From assembly GCA_964410485.1 (NCBI GenBank), contig CAYPHJ010000001.1:1-64000 (forward strand): DNA of 64,000 nucleotides. Direction: 5' to 3'. The notes beneath the pieces were generated by a model, which saw only the letters and a program-made list of their open reading frames with translations, was not told where the DNA came from and ran no database searches. The stretch comes from CAYPHJ01 sp964410485. Its GTDB lineage: Bacteria > Desulfobacterota > Binatia > UBA9968. The position numbers and the translations under genes are program-made. Shown here piece after piece: positions 34,121 through 43,736 of the stretch (positions are counted from its first letter, which is position 1; the number at the start of each line of letters is the position of its first letter).

Positions 34121-34467
34121 CAACAAAAGGGAATTTAAATACTATGGCTACAAAAGGCTGGTCAATTCAGCGATTTCCTTGAGTTAACCCCCACTGTAAT
34201 CGTTCAGCGATATCCGTTCTGAATTTAAATTTGGACTTCGCCATATAGAAGATTTGTCCCTGCGTCTACGATCTTGTCGCTTTGATAATGTTGCGCCACC
34301 AGCAACTGGTTGTGTGCTATGGGTTTGCGGTACGTGAGCGGCTGCGTATGGGTGATTTGAGCAAAAGATGAGAAGCGGCGGAGCATTTTGCCAATGCATG
34401 GCGAGTGCGAGCTCAGAAACCTTAAGAAACAATGTGCCCTACAGCGATGAAAGGAGAGGCATAGTAT
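34121..34467 (+). other. 347-bp gene-free leader upstream of rho
   Basis: No coding frame, tRNA or strong promoter pair is seen. The only clear element is the rho ribosome-binding site AAAGGAGAGG (34450-34459), 8 nt before the ATG. Long leaders upstream of rho are often involved in Rho autoregulation in other bacteria, so part of this stretch may be an untranslated leader; that is inference. Confidence 0.4.
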
Positions 34468-35769
34468 ATGGTCCGTGGGAGAACGCGAGCGGCTGAACCC
34501 GAAGCCGTGGAAGATAGTGGGTTGAACCTCAAGGCTCTAAAGGAAAAGAAAATCAGCGATCTGGCGCTGATCGGCAAGAATTTCAACATCGAGGGGGCGG
34601 CCAACATGCGCAAGCAGGAACTGATCTTTGCCATCCTGCAGGCGCAAACCGAGCAGAATGGCCATGTTTACGGTGAAGGGGTCCTGGAAACGTTGCCAGA
34701 CGGCTTCGGCTTTCTACGGGCGCCCGATTACAACTATCTTCCCGGTCCAGATGATATCTATGTTTCGCCGAGCCAGATTCGGCGTTTCAATCTACGCACC
34801 GGGGACATCATTTCAGGTCACATAAGACCGCCGAAAGAAGGCGAGCGTTACTTCGCTCTTCTTAAGGTTGAGTCGATCAACTACGAGGACCCTGAAAAGG
34901 CGCGGGAAAAAATCCTTTTCGATAACCTGACTCCCCTCTACCCCAACGAGCGTCTGCGTCTTGAATACCAGCCGGAAGATTACACGACGCGCATTGTGGA
35001 TTTGCTAACGCCTATCGGCAAGGGACAACGTGGTCTCATCGTTGCCGCGCCACGCACAGGCAAGACCATGATGCTGCAGCACATCGCCAAGGCCATTGCC
35101 CATAATCATAAAGAGGTCATCCTGATTGTGTTGCTGATCGACGAGCGCCCTGAAGAAGTGACCGATATGCAACGCTCCGTAGATGGCGAAGTGATCAGCT
35201 CTACGTTTGACGAGCCGGCCACGCGGCACGTTCAAGTCGCGGAAATGGTCATTGAGAAGGCGAAACGTCTGGTCGAGCACGGCAAGGACGTTGTGATTCT
35301 TCTGGACAGCATTACGCGATTGGCCCGCGCCTATAATACGGTCGTGCCGCCGAGCGGGAAGATCCTTTCCGGCGGCGTGGACTCGAACGCATTGCACAAA
35401 CCGAAGAAGTTTTTCGGCGCGGCAAGAAACATTGAAGATGGCGGCAGCCTTACCATCATTGCGACAGCGCTCATCGATACGGGGAGCCGTATGGATGAGG
35501 TTATTTTTGAGGAGTTCAAGGGGACGGGCAATATGGAAGTTCATCTGGATCGCCGCTTGATGGACAAGAGGGTATTTCCGGCGATCGACATCAACAAATC
35601 CGGCACCAGAAAAGAGGAGCTGCTGATATCGAGGGAGGATCTCAACCGCATCTGGATTCTGCGCAAGGTCTTGTCCCAGTTAAGCGTGGTCGAGGCAATG
35701 GAATTTTTACTCGACAAAATGCACGGGACTAAAAACAACAAAGAGTTTCTCGAATCCATGAATCAGTGA
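34468..35769 (+). CDS. rho: Transcription termination factor Rho
   Basis: A 433-residue hexameric RNA helicase. Visible parts are the Rho N-domain (LNLKALKEKKISDLALIGK), the RNA-binding cold-shock-like domain (GVLETLPDGFGFLRAPDYNY), the P-loop GLIVAAPRTGKTM near residue 190, Walker B VVILLDSITRLARAYN (R-loop/Arg side) and the Q-loop GKILSGGVDSNALHKPKKFF. The P-loop reads PRTGKT where many Rho proteins have PKAGKT. Only a short acidic stretch precedes the N-domain, so there is no large N-terminal insertion. Confidence 0.96.
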   Translation: MVRGRTRAAEPEAVEDSGLNLKALKEKKISDLALIGKNFNIEGAANMRKQELIFAILQAQTEQNGHVYGEGVLETLPDGFGFLRAPDYNYLPGPDDIYVSPSQIRRFNLRTGDIISGHIRPPKEGERYFALLKVESINYEDPEKAREKILFDNLTPLYPNERLRLEYQPEDYTTRIVDLLTPIGKGQRGLIVAAPRTGKTMMLQHIAKAIAHNHKEVILIVLLIDERPEEVTDMQRSVDGEVISSTFDEPATRHVQVAEMVIEKAKRLVEHGKDVVILLDSITRLARAYNTVVPPSGKILSGGVDSNALHKPKKFFGAARNIEDGGSLTIIATALIDTGSRMDEVIFEEFKGTGNMEVHLDRRLMDKRVFPAIDINKSGTRKEELLISREDLNRIWILRKVLSQLSVVEAMEFLLDKMHGTKNNKEFLESMNQ

Positions 35770-36005
35770 CCTTCCTCCACTCTGCCCGAATCACCTTGCG
35801 GAGCACGCTGATCTTTGTTAAAAGCGCAACGTGTCTTGTGCCCGCAATTCTCAGCTTATTTCGCTGGGCTGCCCGTTGAGAGCCGGCTCGGAAACCGCTG
35901 TTTGTGCTATTAATTCACACCCTTTCTGATCCCTTGCGTGGTGCCCCTGGCGGGTGCGGAAGGGAAAGGAAGACAGGGGAGGACTAAAACCTAAGGAGAC
36001 CAGAG

Positions 36006-36797
36006 ATGACCGAGATTTCCATGAAGCAATTATTGGAGGCCGGCGTGCACTTCGGGCATCAAACGAGCCGTTGGAATCCAAAGATGAAACCTTACATTTT
36101 CGGTGCCCGAAACGGTATCCACATTATCGACCTGCAGCAGACGGTGGCAATGTTCAAGCAGGTCGAAGCCGTGGTGCGCGATTTGGCCGGGTCGGGTGGG
36201 CACGTCCTGTTCGTTGGGACCAAAAAACAAGCTCAGGAAGCCATCAAAGAAGAGGCGGAACGCTGCGGCATGTTTTACGTGCACAATCGGTGGTTGGGTG
36301 GAACTTTAACCAACTTCGCAACCATTAGGCAGAGCATCGAGCGTTTGAGAAAACTGGAAGAGATGGAAAACGATCCAAAAATAGTCGAGGCCCTCACTAA
36401 GAAGGAAATGCTCGGTCTCAGACGCGAAAAAGACAAGCTCGAGCAGTCGCTCGGCGGCATCAAGGGGATGAAAAAGCTGCCCGATGGCATTTTCGTTGTG
36501 GATCCGAAACAAGAAGAGATTGCCGTCAAGGAGGCGAGAAAGCTTGGCATTCCGGTCATTGCGGTTATCGATACGAATTGTGATCCGGACATGGTGGATT
36601 ATAAAGTTCCCGGCAACGACGATGCAATTCGGGCGATTCGGTTGTTTTGCGCGTCCATTGCGGACGCTGTCATTGAGGGCAGGGCACTGCATGAACAGTC
36701 GTTGGCGAAGTCCAAAGCGGAAGAGAAAGCTCAGTCCGACGGTCCCGCTGGTGCGGCACCTGAAGTCAATGAAAGCTCAATGGCGGGAGGAGCGTAG
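36006..36797 (+). CDS. rpsB: 30S ribosomal protein S2
   Basis: A 263-residue S2: MTEISMKQLLEAGVHFGHQT at the start, RWNPKMKPYIFG, VLFVGTKKQAQEAI, WLGGTLTNF and PVIAVIDTNCDPD. Strong RBS AAGGAGA at 35994-36000. First gene of the canonical rpsB-tsf-pyrH-frr operon. The 236-bp leader after rho contains no gene; an S2-responsive leader could lie there but I could not identify one. Confidence 0.97.
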   Translation: MTEISMKQLLEAGVHFGHQTSRWNPKMKPYIFGARNGIHIIDLQQTVAMFKQVEAVVRDLAGSGGHVLFVGTKKQAQEAIKEEAERCGMFYVHNRWLGGTLTNFATIRQSIERLRKLEEMENDPKIVEALTKKEMLGLRREKDKLEQSLGGIKGMKKLPDGIFVVDPKQEEIAVKEARKLGIPVIAVIDTNCDPDMVDYKVPGNDDAIRAIRLFCASIADAVIEGRALHEQSLAKSKAEEKAQSDGPAGAAPEVNESSMAGGA

Positions 36798-36802
36798 CAT
36801 TC

Positions 36803-37411
36803 ATGGAAGTGAACGCGGGGGTAGTCAAAGAACTGCGGGAAAAAACCGGCGCTGGTATAATGGACTGTAAGAGAGCTTTAGCTGAAAGTGGCGGTAATCT
36901 GGACAAAGCCGTCGACTATCTGCGCCAAAAAGGTTTGGCGGCGGCCGCCAAAAAGGCGGACCGAGCCGCGACGGATGGTGCGGTAACGGCCTATGTTCAT
37001 CCAGGCGGAAAGATCGGTGTCCTTGTAGAAGTCAATTGCCAAACGGATTTCGTGGCCCGCACGGCCGAGTTTCAAGCGCTTGTCAAGGATATCGCGATGC
37101 AGATCGCCGCCGCTAACCCGCGCTACGTGCGCTCCGAGGAGGTCTCGGCCGAGGAGATGGAAAAAGAACGCGACATTTACCGGCGGCAGGCGCTCGAATC
37201 AGGAAAGCCGGAGAAGGTGATCGACAAGATCGTTGATGGCAAAATGGAGCGGTTTTTTTCAGAAGTATGCCTGCTGGAGCAGCCCTTTATCAAGGATCCT
37301 GACCGGAAGGTGTCGGAGATCATCAACGAAGCAATTTTTCGTTTGGGAGAGAATATCCAAGTTAGGCGGTTTACCCGTTATCACTTGGGTGAAGAGTCGC
37401 AGAGCGACTGA
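36803..37411 (+). CDS. tsf: Elongation factor Ts
   Basis: A 202-residue EF-Ts of the short class. The N-terminal UBA-like KELREKTGAGIMDCKRALAE and the EF-Tu-contacting VEVNCQTDFVART motif (about residues 73-85) are intact; only one core subdomain plus a short tail is present, compared with about 280 residues in E. coli. It recharges EF-Tu with GTP. Five bp after rpsB. Confidence 0.95.
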   Translation: MEVNAGVVKELREKTGAGIMDCKRALAESGGNLDKAVDYLRQKGLAAAAKKADRAATDGAVTAYVHPGGKIGVLVEVNCQTDFVARTAEFQALVKDIAMQIAAANPRYVRSEEVSAEEMEKERDIYRRQALESGKPEKVIDKIVDGKMERFFSEVCLLEQPFIKDPDRKVSEIINEAIFRLGENIQVRRFTRYHLGEESQSD

Positions 37412-37429
37412 TATGCTCGGCCGAACCGC

Positions 37430-38164
37430 ATGAATGACGGTCCCCCGAAATACAAACGGATCATCCTTAAAGTGACGGGAGAGGTATTTGCGGGGGCGCA
37501 GCCATTCGGCATTGACGCCAAAACCGTCAAGGCCTTTGCGCAGGAAATCAAAGAAGTAAAGGAAATGGGCTGTGAATTGGCCCTTGTGATCGGCGGCGGC
37601 AACATTTTTCGCGGCGCGGTGGCGAGCGAAATTGGAATGGACCGTGCGAGCGCTGACACAATGGGCATGCTGGCGACCGTAATCAATAGCTTGGCGCTGC
37701 AGGATGCTCTGGAAAAGTTGGGCGTTTCGACCCGTGTACTTTCCGCCATCGAGATGCGCCAGGTTGCGGAGCCCTACATACGTCGCCGGGCGACGCGGCA
37801 TCTCGAAAAGGGCCGGGTGGTTATCTTTGCCGGCGGCACCGGAAACCCGTACTTTACCACCGACACGACGGCCAGCCTGCGCGCAATGGAGGTCGGCGCG
37901 GACGTAATCCTGAAGGCAACCAAGGTTGAGGGAGTTTACGACGCGGACCCTTTCAAATACGCAGAAGCTAAAAAGTTCGAAGAGCTCAGCTACATAGAAG
38001 TGCTGAATCGCGAGCTAAAGGTGATGGATTCGACGGCAATCTCACTTTGCATGGACAACCAGCTGCCGATCATTGTCTTCAACATCATGGAAAAGGGAAA
38101 CATCAAGAGAGTGGTTTCGGGTGAAGCTATCGGCACGTTGGTGAGCGCGGGGAAAGCAAAATGA
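37430..38164 (+). CDS. pyrH: Uridylate kinase
   Basis: A 244-residue hexameric amino-acid-kinase-fold UMP kinase: KRIILKVTGEVF, LVIGGGNIFRG near residue 52, MGMLATVINSLALQ, FAGGTGNPYFTTDT and LKATKVEGVYDADP. It phosphorylates UMP to UDP. Start ATG 18 bp after tsf; its last bases overlap frr (ATGA). Confidence 0.96.
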   Translation: MNDGPPKYKRIILKVTGEVFAGAQPFGIDAKTVKAFAQEIKEVKEMGCELALVIGGGNIFRGAVASEIGMDRASADTMGMLATVINSLALQDALEKLGVSTRVLSAIEMRQVAEPYIRRRATRHLEKGRVVIFAGGTGNPYFTTDTTASLRAMEVGADVILKATKVEGVYDADPFKYAEAKKFEELSYIEVLNRELKVMDSTAISLCMDNQLPIIVFNIMEKGNIKRVVSGEAIGTLVSAGKAK

Positions 38165-38718
38165 ACGAAGCTATTTACACCCACATGCAACAGGAAATGG
38201 AGCAATCAATCGCCGTGCTGCGCAAGGATCTCGCAAAATTGCGCACCGGGAGAGCATCAACGGCGCTGTTGGAACACGTCATGGTTGAATACTATGGTGC
38301 GACAACGCCGTTGAACCAACTGGCCACTCTGAGCGCTCCGGAGCCGCGGCTGTTGGTTATTCAACCCTATGACCGCAACGCCATGAAAGACATTGAGAGA
38401 TCGATTCTGAAGGCGGATCTCGGCTTGACTCCGAATAACGACGGGAAAGTGATTCGGGTGCCAATCCCCCAGCTCACCGAGGAAAGACGACGGGAGCTGG
38501 TCAAACACGTAAAAAAAATCGGCGAAGAGTTTCGAGTTTCTATTCGCAACCATCGGCGAGTCGCAATAGAGCAGATCAAGGATTCAGAAAAGAAAAAAGA
38601 AATTACCTCCGATGAGGTCAAGCACGGACAGGAGCGTATCCAAAAAATCACAACCGAATACATTGCTCGGATCGATAAGATAGTGAAAGCCAAGGAAGAC
38701 GAGGTGATGGAGGTTTAA
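38161..38718 (+). CDS. frr: Ribosome recycling factor
   Basis: A 185-residue RRF with the long three-helix bundle: LRKDLAKLRTGRAS near residue 20, VEYYGATTPLNQLA, IRVPIPQLTEERRRELVK and VRHG-type segment DEVKHGQERIQKITTEY. It splits post-termination ribosomes with EF-G. Overlaps pyrH by 4 bp. Confidence 0.96.
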   Translation: MNEAIYTHMQQEMEQSIAVLRKDLAKLRTGRASTALLEHVMVEYYGATTPLNQLATLSAPEPRLLVIQPYDRNAMKDIERSILKADLGLTPNNDGKVIRVPIPQLTEERRRELVKHVKKIGEEFRVSIRNHRRVAIEQIKDSEKKKEITSDEVKHGQERIQKITTEYIARIDKIVKAKEDEVMEV

Positions 38719-38830
38719 GAGCCCCGCCCGGTCTCGATCCCCCCGAGTGTCTTAGAGCACATCAGTTATTCACGACTCTCCAGGCGAAGCCGCCGATGTC
38801 ATCGATGAGTCCGATCCTAAACAGCGCAAG

Positions 38831-39607
38831 ATGAATTTAGACGGCCTGGACAAAAGCCGGTTGCCAAAACATGTTGCCATTATCATGGATGGCAATGGAC
38901 GCTGGGCCCAGCTACGTGGGAAGAGCCGGATCGAGGGTCATCGCCGCGGCAAGACGTCGGTGCGCGCGATCGTCGAAATGAGCCGCAAGCTCGGCATTTC
39001 GTTCCTATCGCTATACGCTTTTTCTACCGAAAACTGGCTGCGCCCCAGTGATGAGGTTCATGCGCTCATGGGGCTGCTCGAACATTACTTGGTGTCCGAA
39101 CAGGCAAAAATGATGCGTTGGGGCATACGGCTAATGGCCATCGGCGATCGAGACCGGTTGCCCTCCAGTGTTCGGCGCACCTTGGAGGATGTTATCGAGC
39201 TGACCCGCGCTAACGAGAAAATGACCGTTATCTTGGCCTTGAGTTACAGTGGGCGAGACGAGATCCTGCGAACCGTGAAAAAAATAGCGGAAGCCGTCCG
39301 AGGCCACCGCTATGAGCCCGATGAGATCGATGAGCGCGTGATCGTGGCCTATTTGGATACGCCGGGAGTTCCTGACCCAGATTTGTTGATTCGCACTAGT
39401 GGCGAGCTGCGGTTGAGCAATTTTTATCTATGGCAGATCGCCTATAGCGAGATTTATGTAACATCCACCCTGTGGCCTGACTTTCGGGAGAGAGAATATT
39501 TACAGGCGCTTTTGGAGTTTCAGCGTCGTCGTAGGCGTTTTGGCAGAACCGACGAGCAAGTCATTACTCCCGAGGCCACAGTGGGGATCATTGGAAGCAA
39601 ATCTTAA
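38831..39607 (+). CDS. uppS: Isoprenyl transferase (undecaprenyl diphosphate synthase)
   Basis: A 258-residue cis-prenyltransferase: HVAIIMDGNGRWA near residue 14, GHRRGKTSVR, SFLSLYAFSTENWLRP and the C-terminal DLLIRTSGELRLSNFYLWQ plus WPDF. It makes the lipid carrier for peptidoglycan and O-antigen. Separated from frr by 112 bp with no recognised promoter. Confidence 0.95.
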   Translation: MNLDGLDKSRLPKHVAIIMDGNGRWAQLRGKSRIEGHRRGKTSVRAIVEMSRKLGISFLSLYAFSTENWLRPSDEVHALMGLLEHYLVSEQAKMMRWGIRLMAIGDRDRLPSSVRRTLEDVIELTRANEKMTVILALSYSGRDEILRTVKKIAEAVRGHRYEPDEIDERVIVAYLDTPGVPDPDLLIRTSGELRLSNFYLWQIAYSEIYVTSTLWPDFREREYLQALLEFQRRRRRFGRTDEQVITPEATVGIIGSKS

Positions 39608-40397
39608 GCTGAGAATCGCCACCTCGGTCATCGCGGTTCCACTGCTGATTTTGTTGATTGGCTGGGGCGACGACCCTTTGTTCAGCGCCGCGCTGTTGCT
39701 GGTCGTGCTTGCCGCCTTGTGCGAGTACTTCGCGATGACCTTATCCGGACACGTAAAAGAACAGGTACTTGGGGTCCTCCTGGGTCTGGCTTTGTCGCTG
39801 CGGTTTGTTTTACCCGCGGCGCCGGCGAGTGACATCGGACTGGGTTTGTTGCTTGTAGTGTTTTTCTCCGTCTACCTGGTCCTGGGGGGCAGCTTCGACG
39901 AGAAATTCAGAAGATTGGCCTGGAGTCTTCTCGGCGCGTTTTATTTAGGGTATCTTCTGCCGTATTGGGTTCTATTATTCCGCTTGCCAAATGGCCGGGC
40001 GTGGGTCTTCTTTGTTCTAGCCGTAGTCATGACAGGAGATACGGTCGCATTCTTGATCGGCAAGCGCTTCGGCAGAACGAAACTAGCTCCCGCGCTAAGT
40101 CCGGGCAAAACGCTTGAAGGAGCTTTGGGATACGTTGCCGGTGGTTTAATTGCCGGATGGCTCGTCGCGGCATTTCTGTTGCCCGAGGCCCCGACGATCG
40201 AAATTGCCGCGTTGTCCGTTATTCTCGCTCTTATGGGACAAATTGGCGATCTTTTTGAGTCATGGCTTAAGCGCGCATTTACGGTCAAGGATTCGGGCGC
40301 TGTGCTGCCGGGACACGGCGGCTTGTTGGATCGGTTAGACAGTCTGATTTTTCCGGCGGTTGTTACCACAACGTATCTCAAGGTGTTTCATCCATGA
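39591..40397 (+). CDS. cdsA: Phosphatidate cytidylyltransferase
   Basis: About 268 residues, multi-spanning, with the C-terminal CdsA signature WLKRAFTVKDSGAVLPGHGG followed by LLDRLDS. It makes CDP-diacylglycerol for psd/pssA lipid synthesis found further downstream. The open frame starts at a TTG at 39540, which would overlap uppS by 68 bp. The TTG at 39591 (overlap 17 bp) places the first membrane helix right after the start, as in relatives; neither has a strong Shine-Dalgarno, so the start is uncertain. Confidence 0.85.
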   Translation: MEANLKLRIATSVIAVPLLILLIGWGDDPLFSAALLLVVLAALCEYFAMTLSGHVKEQVLGVLLGLALSLRFVLPAAPASDIGLGLLLVVFFSVYLVLGGSFDEKFRRLAWSLLGAFYLGYLLPYWVLLFRLPNGRAWVFFVLAVVMTGDTVAFLIGKRFGRTKLAPALSPGKTLEGALGYVAGGLIAGWLVAAFLLPEAPTIEIAALSVILALMGQIGDLFESWLKRAFTVKDSGAVLPGHGGLLDRLDSLIFPAVVTTTYLKVFHP

Positions 40398-41542
40398 GAA
40401 AAATCGCGCTTCTTGGTTCGACAGGGTCTATCGGGATGAGCACTCTGGATCTGGTGCGCCAATTTCCCGATCGCTTTAAAGTTAGTGGTATGGTGGCCGG
40501 ACGCAACCTGGAAAGGCTCGCCTGCCAGATCAGAGAATTTTCACCGCGATACGTGGCGATCCAAAACGAGGCGGACGTGCCGCAGTTGCGCAAAATGCTC
40601 CGGCGCCGGGCGCCGGAGATTCTCTGGGGAGAGGGCGGCGCAACGGCGATTGCCACGGCCAGCGAGGTAGACGTTGTCCTTGCCGCCATCGTCGGGGGCG
40701 CCGGGCTCGTCCCGACATTGACGGCGGTCAAAGCGGGGAAAGAGGTCGCTCTGGCCAATAAGGAAGCTCTCGTTATGGCCGGCGAGCTTATGATCAACGC
40801 GGCAAAGCAAAGGGGTACCCGCCTGCTGCCCGTCGACAGCGAGCACAGCGCCATTTTTCAGTGTCTACAGGGAAACCAGCGCGATGAGGTCGATAAGCTC
40901 ATTTTGACTGCCTCCGGAGGCCCTTTCTTGCGCACACCGTTGAGCATGTTGAGGAAGGTGAGCGTCGCTCAAGCGCTCAAGCATCCCAATTGGAAAATGG
41001 GACAGAAGATCACGATAGATTCGGCAACCATGATGAACAAGGGGCTCGAGGTGGTCGAAGCGCGTTGGGAATTCGACATGCAGCCGAGCAAGATCGATAT
41101 CGTCATTCATCCTCAGAGCGTTGTGCACTCCATGGTACGCTACCAGGACGGCTCGATCATTGCGCAACTCGGGATTCCGGACATGAGGATACCAATCGCC
41201 TATGCTTTGGCCTATCCGCACCGGTTGAAAGGAGCGTGGAAAGCCCTGGAACTCGCGCAACATGGCGAGTTAAACTTTCTTCCCGTGGACAAGAAAAGAT
41301 ATCCCGCGTTGCAGTTGGCCTATGACGCGCTCAACATTGGCGGAACAATGCCGGCAGTTCTCAATGCAGCAAACGAGATCGCGGTGGCTGCTTTTCTGGA
41401 GCGTCGTTTGGGCTTTCGTGACATTCATCGCATTATCGATAAGACCATGCAGCGGCACACGGTCAAGCGGCCGCGCGCACTGGAGGAAATTCTAGAAATT
41501 GATCGGTGGGCAAGAGGGAAAGCGTCATCACTGATTCATTAA
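40394..41542 (+). CDS. dxr: 1-deoxy-D-xylulose 5-phosphate reductoisomerase
   Basis: A 382-residue NADPH-dependent enzyme of the MEP isoprenoid pathway: IALLGSTGSIGMSTLD at the N-terminus, ALANKEALVMAGE, LLPVDSEHSAIFQ, LTASGGPF and ATMMNKGLEVVEARWEF. It overlaps cdsA by 4 bp, inside the common uppS-cdsA-dxr-rseP cluster. Confidence 0.96.
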   Translation: MRKIALLGSTGSIGMSTLDLVRQFPDRFKVSGMVAGRNLERLACQIREFSPRYVAIQNEADVPQLRKMLRRRAPEILWGEGGATAIATASEVDVVLAAIVGGAGLVPTLTAVKAGKEVALANKEALVMAGELMINAAKQRGTRLLPVDSEHSAIFQCLQGNQRDEVDKLILTASGGPFLRTPLSMLRKVSVAQALKHPNWKMGQKITIDSATMMNKGLEVVEARWEFDMQPSKIDIVIHPQSVVHSMVRYQDGSIIAQLGIPDMRIPIAYALAYPHRLKGAWKALELAQHGELNFLPVDKKRYPALQLAYDALNIGGTMPAVLNAANEIAVAAFLERRLGFRDIHRIIDKTMQRHTVKRPRALEEILEIDRWARGKASSLIH

Positions 41543-41563
41543 AGCCGCCGAAGGAGATAACGA

Positions 41564-42646
41564 ATGGAGAACGTCATTTATTCAATTGCTGCAGCGGTGG
41601 TGGGTTTGGGTGTTCTCATAGTGTTCCATGAGTTTGGTCATTTTTTGCTGGCAAAATGGTCCGGGGTGGGTGTTTTGACCTTCTCGGTTGGCTTTGGTCC
41701 TAAACTTTGGGTGAAAAAAGTAGGCGAGACCGAATACGCGCTCAGCGCGTTTCCCTTGGGTGGCTATGTAAAAATGGTCGGGGAAGATCCGGATCAGCAA
41801 GTCCAGCCCTCGGATTTGGAGAAATCTTTCGCTCATAAAAGCCTGCTGAAGCGTACAGCCATTGTCGCTGCCGGGCCCGGATTCAATCTCCTGTTAGCTA
41901 TTCTTTTGCTGATGATTGTTTTTCTACTTTACGGTGTCCCGGTGCTCTCCACCCAAATCAGCAGCGTCGAACCAGGTTCGCCGGCCGACCGCGCCGGACT
42001 TCAGAGCGGAGACCGGATAATGGCCGTAGACGGAAGGTCCGTGAGGGACTGGGAAGAGCTTGCCAGAGCAATCAGGGAAAGCGAGGGCCGCCCGCTCGTC
42101 CTTCAGATCCAGCGGCAGGCTGAAGAAGCGACGATCACCGTGCAGCCGACGAAAAGAGAAGCGAAGAATATATTTGGGGAGACAAGAGGCGAATGGATGA
42201 TCGGTATCGGCAGTCAGGTTTTTATCGAGAGAGGAGCTCCGGGACTGTCTATCATGAGGGCTTTTCAGCAAACCTACGACTATGCGAAACTTACTCTGCA
42301 GGCGTTGTACAAAATGATCACCGGTGATGTGTCTCCGCGCAACCTCGGCGGTCCCATATTGATCGCGCAGATTGCCGGACAACAAGTTCAGGAAGGTTTT
42401 GCCAATTTTCTCGCCTTCCTGGCCATTTTGAGCATCAACCTCGCCATTCTCAACCTGCTGCCTATCCCGGTTTTGGACGGTGGCCATTTGTTATTTTTCC
42501 TGGTTGAAGCCGTGATCGGTCGACCGGTGTCGCTGCGGCATCGCGAGTTGGCCCAACAAGTGGGAATTTTTCTTTTGATTCTGGTGATGATCTATGTCTT
42601 CTACAACGACATTGCGAGACTGTTCGAGCAACAGGTAGGTGGATGA
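41564..42646 (+). CDS. rseP: Site-2 intramembrane protease RseP
   Basis: A 360-residue zinc metalloprotease in the inner membrane. The active-site HEFGHF is near residues 22-27 and the C-terminal NLLPIPVLDGGHLLF supplies the third metal ligand. One PDZ domain (SVEPGSPADRAGLQSGDRI) is in the centre; E. coli RseP has two. It releases anti-sigma factors or cleaves remnant signal peptides. Overlaps tsaB by 4 bp. Confidence 0.94.
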   Translation: MENVIYSIAAAVVGLGVLIVFHEFGHFLLAKWSGVGVLTFSVGFGPKLWVKKVGETEYALSAFPLGGYVKMVGEDPDQQVQPSDLEKSFAHKSLLKRTAIVAAGPGFNLLLAILLLMIVFLLYGVPVLSTQISSVEPGSPADRAGLQSGDRIMAVDGRSVRDWEELARAIRESEGRPLVLQIQRQAEEATITVQPTKREAKNIFGETRGEWMIGIGSQVFIERGAPGLSIMRAFQQTYDYAKLTLQALYKMITGDVSPRNLGGPILIAQIAGQQVQEGFANFLAFLAILSINLAILNLLPIPVLDGGHLLFFLVEAVIGRPVSLRHRELAQQVGIFLLILVMIYVFYNDIARLFEQQVGG

Positions 42647-43431
42647 GGGTTCTCGGTGTTGATACGGCCACATCTGTCGCGAGTGTCGCTTTGGTGGAGG
42701 GAGGAGAGATTATCGCTGAGCGGCTTGATCCCCGTCACTCGAAGGCGGGGTTCTCCGTGGCTGCTCACCCGCGAACCAATCATGCAGAGATTATTCTCCC
42801 ATTGATCGATGTGCTTCTCGAGGGCGCCGCACTCTCGTTAAACGACATTCACGGCTTTGCGGTATCGCTTGGTCCCGGTTCGTTTACCGGCTTGCGCATT
42901 GGCCTGAGCACGGTCAAGGGCCTTGCGTACGGAACCGCGCTCCCCCTCGTTGGTGTTTCGACCCTGTTGGCTACTGCCACGCGAGCCGCCGATCAAGATG
43001 GTCTGGTGTGCGCGCTATTGGACGCGCGAAAGAGCGAAGTTTACGCCCGTCTGTTTCATAAGAGCGGCAATGCCTTCGAGAGTCTCACGCAAGATTTCAT
43101 TGCTCCGCCAAAGATCGTGTGCGACAAGGTTAGAAGTTTCAATGCCGCAGCGACATGTCTGTTCACCGGCAATGGCGCGCGGCTGTATCGTAGGCTGTTG
43201 GCCGATACCTTTGGCGCCGGCGCTCGCTTCCACTTGGACGAGTTCCCTCCGACTATTGGGGCGGTAGTCGCGCGTTTGGGGGAGCGCCGCTTGGAGCGAC
43301 ATGAGGCCGACGAGCTGGGTGGTCTGGTGCCTTTGTATGTACGCCCCTCGGATGCCGAAATGAAGCAAAATCCTTTCGCTAAGTCATTGAACCCGTTAGC
43401 AAATGCCACGTTGACAAAGGTATACCCGTAA
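42643..43431 (+). CDS. tsaB: tRNA threonylcarbamoyladenosine biosynthesis protein TsaB
   Basis: A 262-residue ASKHA-fold protein: VLGVDTATSVASVALVEGG at the start, GFAVSLGPGSFTGLRIGLST near residue 80 and LLDARKSEVYARLF. It pairs with TsaD and TsaE for the t6A37 modification of ANN-decoding tRNAs; those genes are not in the window. Confidence 0.92.
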   Translation: MRVLGVDTATSVASVALVEGGEIIAERLDPRHSKAGFSVAAHPRTNHAEIILPLIDVLLEGAALSLNDIHGFAVSLGPGSFTGLRIGLSTVKGLAYGTALPLVGVSTLLATATRAADQDGLVCALLDARKSEVYARLFHKSGNAFESLTQDFIAPPKIVCDKVRSFNAAATCLFTGNGARLYRRLLADTFGAGARFHLDEFPPTIGAVVARLGERRLERHEADELGGLVPLYVRPSDAEMKQNPFAKSLNPLANATLTKVYP

Positions 43432-43490
43432 GATAGATAGAGTGTGATCCGGCTCAGGAAAAACTTCATAAGAGAGAAGGAGGCTCGCGT

Positions 43491-43727
43491 ATGGAGAGTA
43501 GGGAAGAGCAGGCGATCGTCGCTCTTTTGGATCAGGATTCAGAGCTGAAAAAGTATTATGAAGAACATCAAGAGTTGGAAAAAAGGCTTGCGGAATATCA
43601 CCATAAACATCGTCTATCACCGGACGAAGAAGTAGAGATGAAAAAGCTGCAAAAACTCAAGCTCCTGGGCAAAGACAAAATGATGGAAATCCTGGGACGC
43701 TACCGCCAACGCGGCGGGATCCTCTAG
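43491..43727 (+). CDS. YdcH/DUF465-type small helical protein
   Basis: A 78-residue coiled-coil protein with LDQDSELKKYYEEHQELEKR, then SPDEEVEMKKLQKLKLLGKD, characteristic of DUF465. Function is unknown in the family. AGAAGGAGG precedes the ATG. It is 9 bp upstream of ilvB and probably co-transcribed with it. Confidence 0.82.
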   Translation: MESREEQAIVALLDQDSELKKYYEEHQELEKRLAEYHHKHRLSPDEEVEMKKLQKLKLLGKDKMMEILGRYRQRGGIL

Positions 43728-43736
43728 GGAGTTGAA

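Noticed and set aside
34121..34467. Small protein or riboswitch in the rho leader
   Set aside because: Only short frames without a ribosome-binding site, and no recognisable riboswitch core; left as an untranslated leader candidate.
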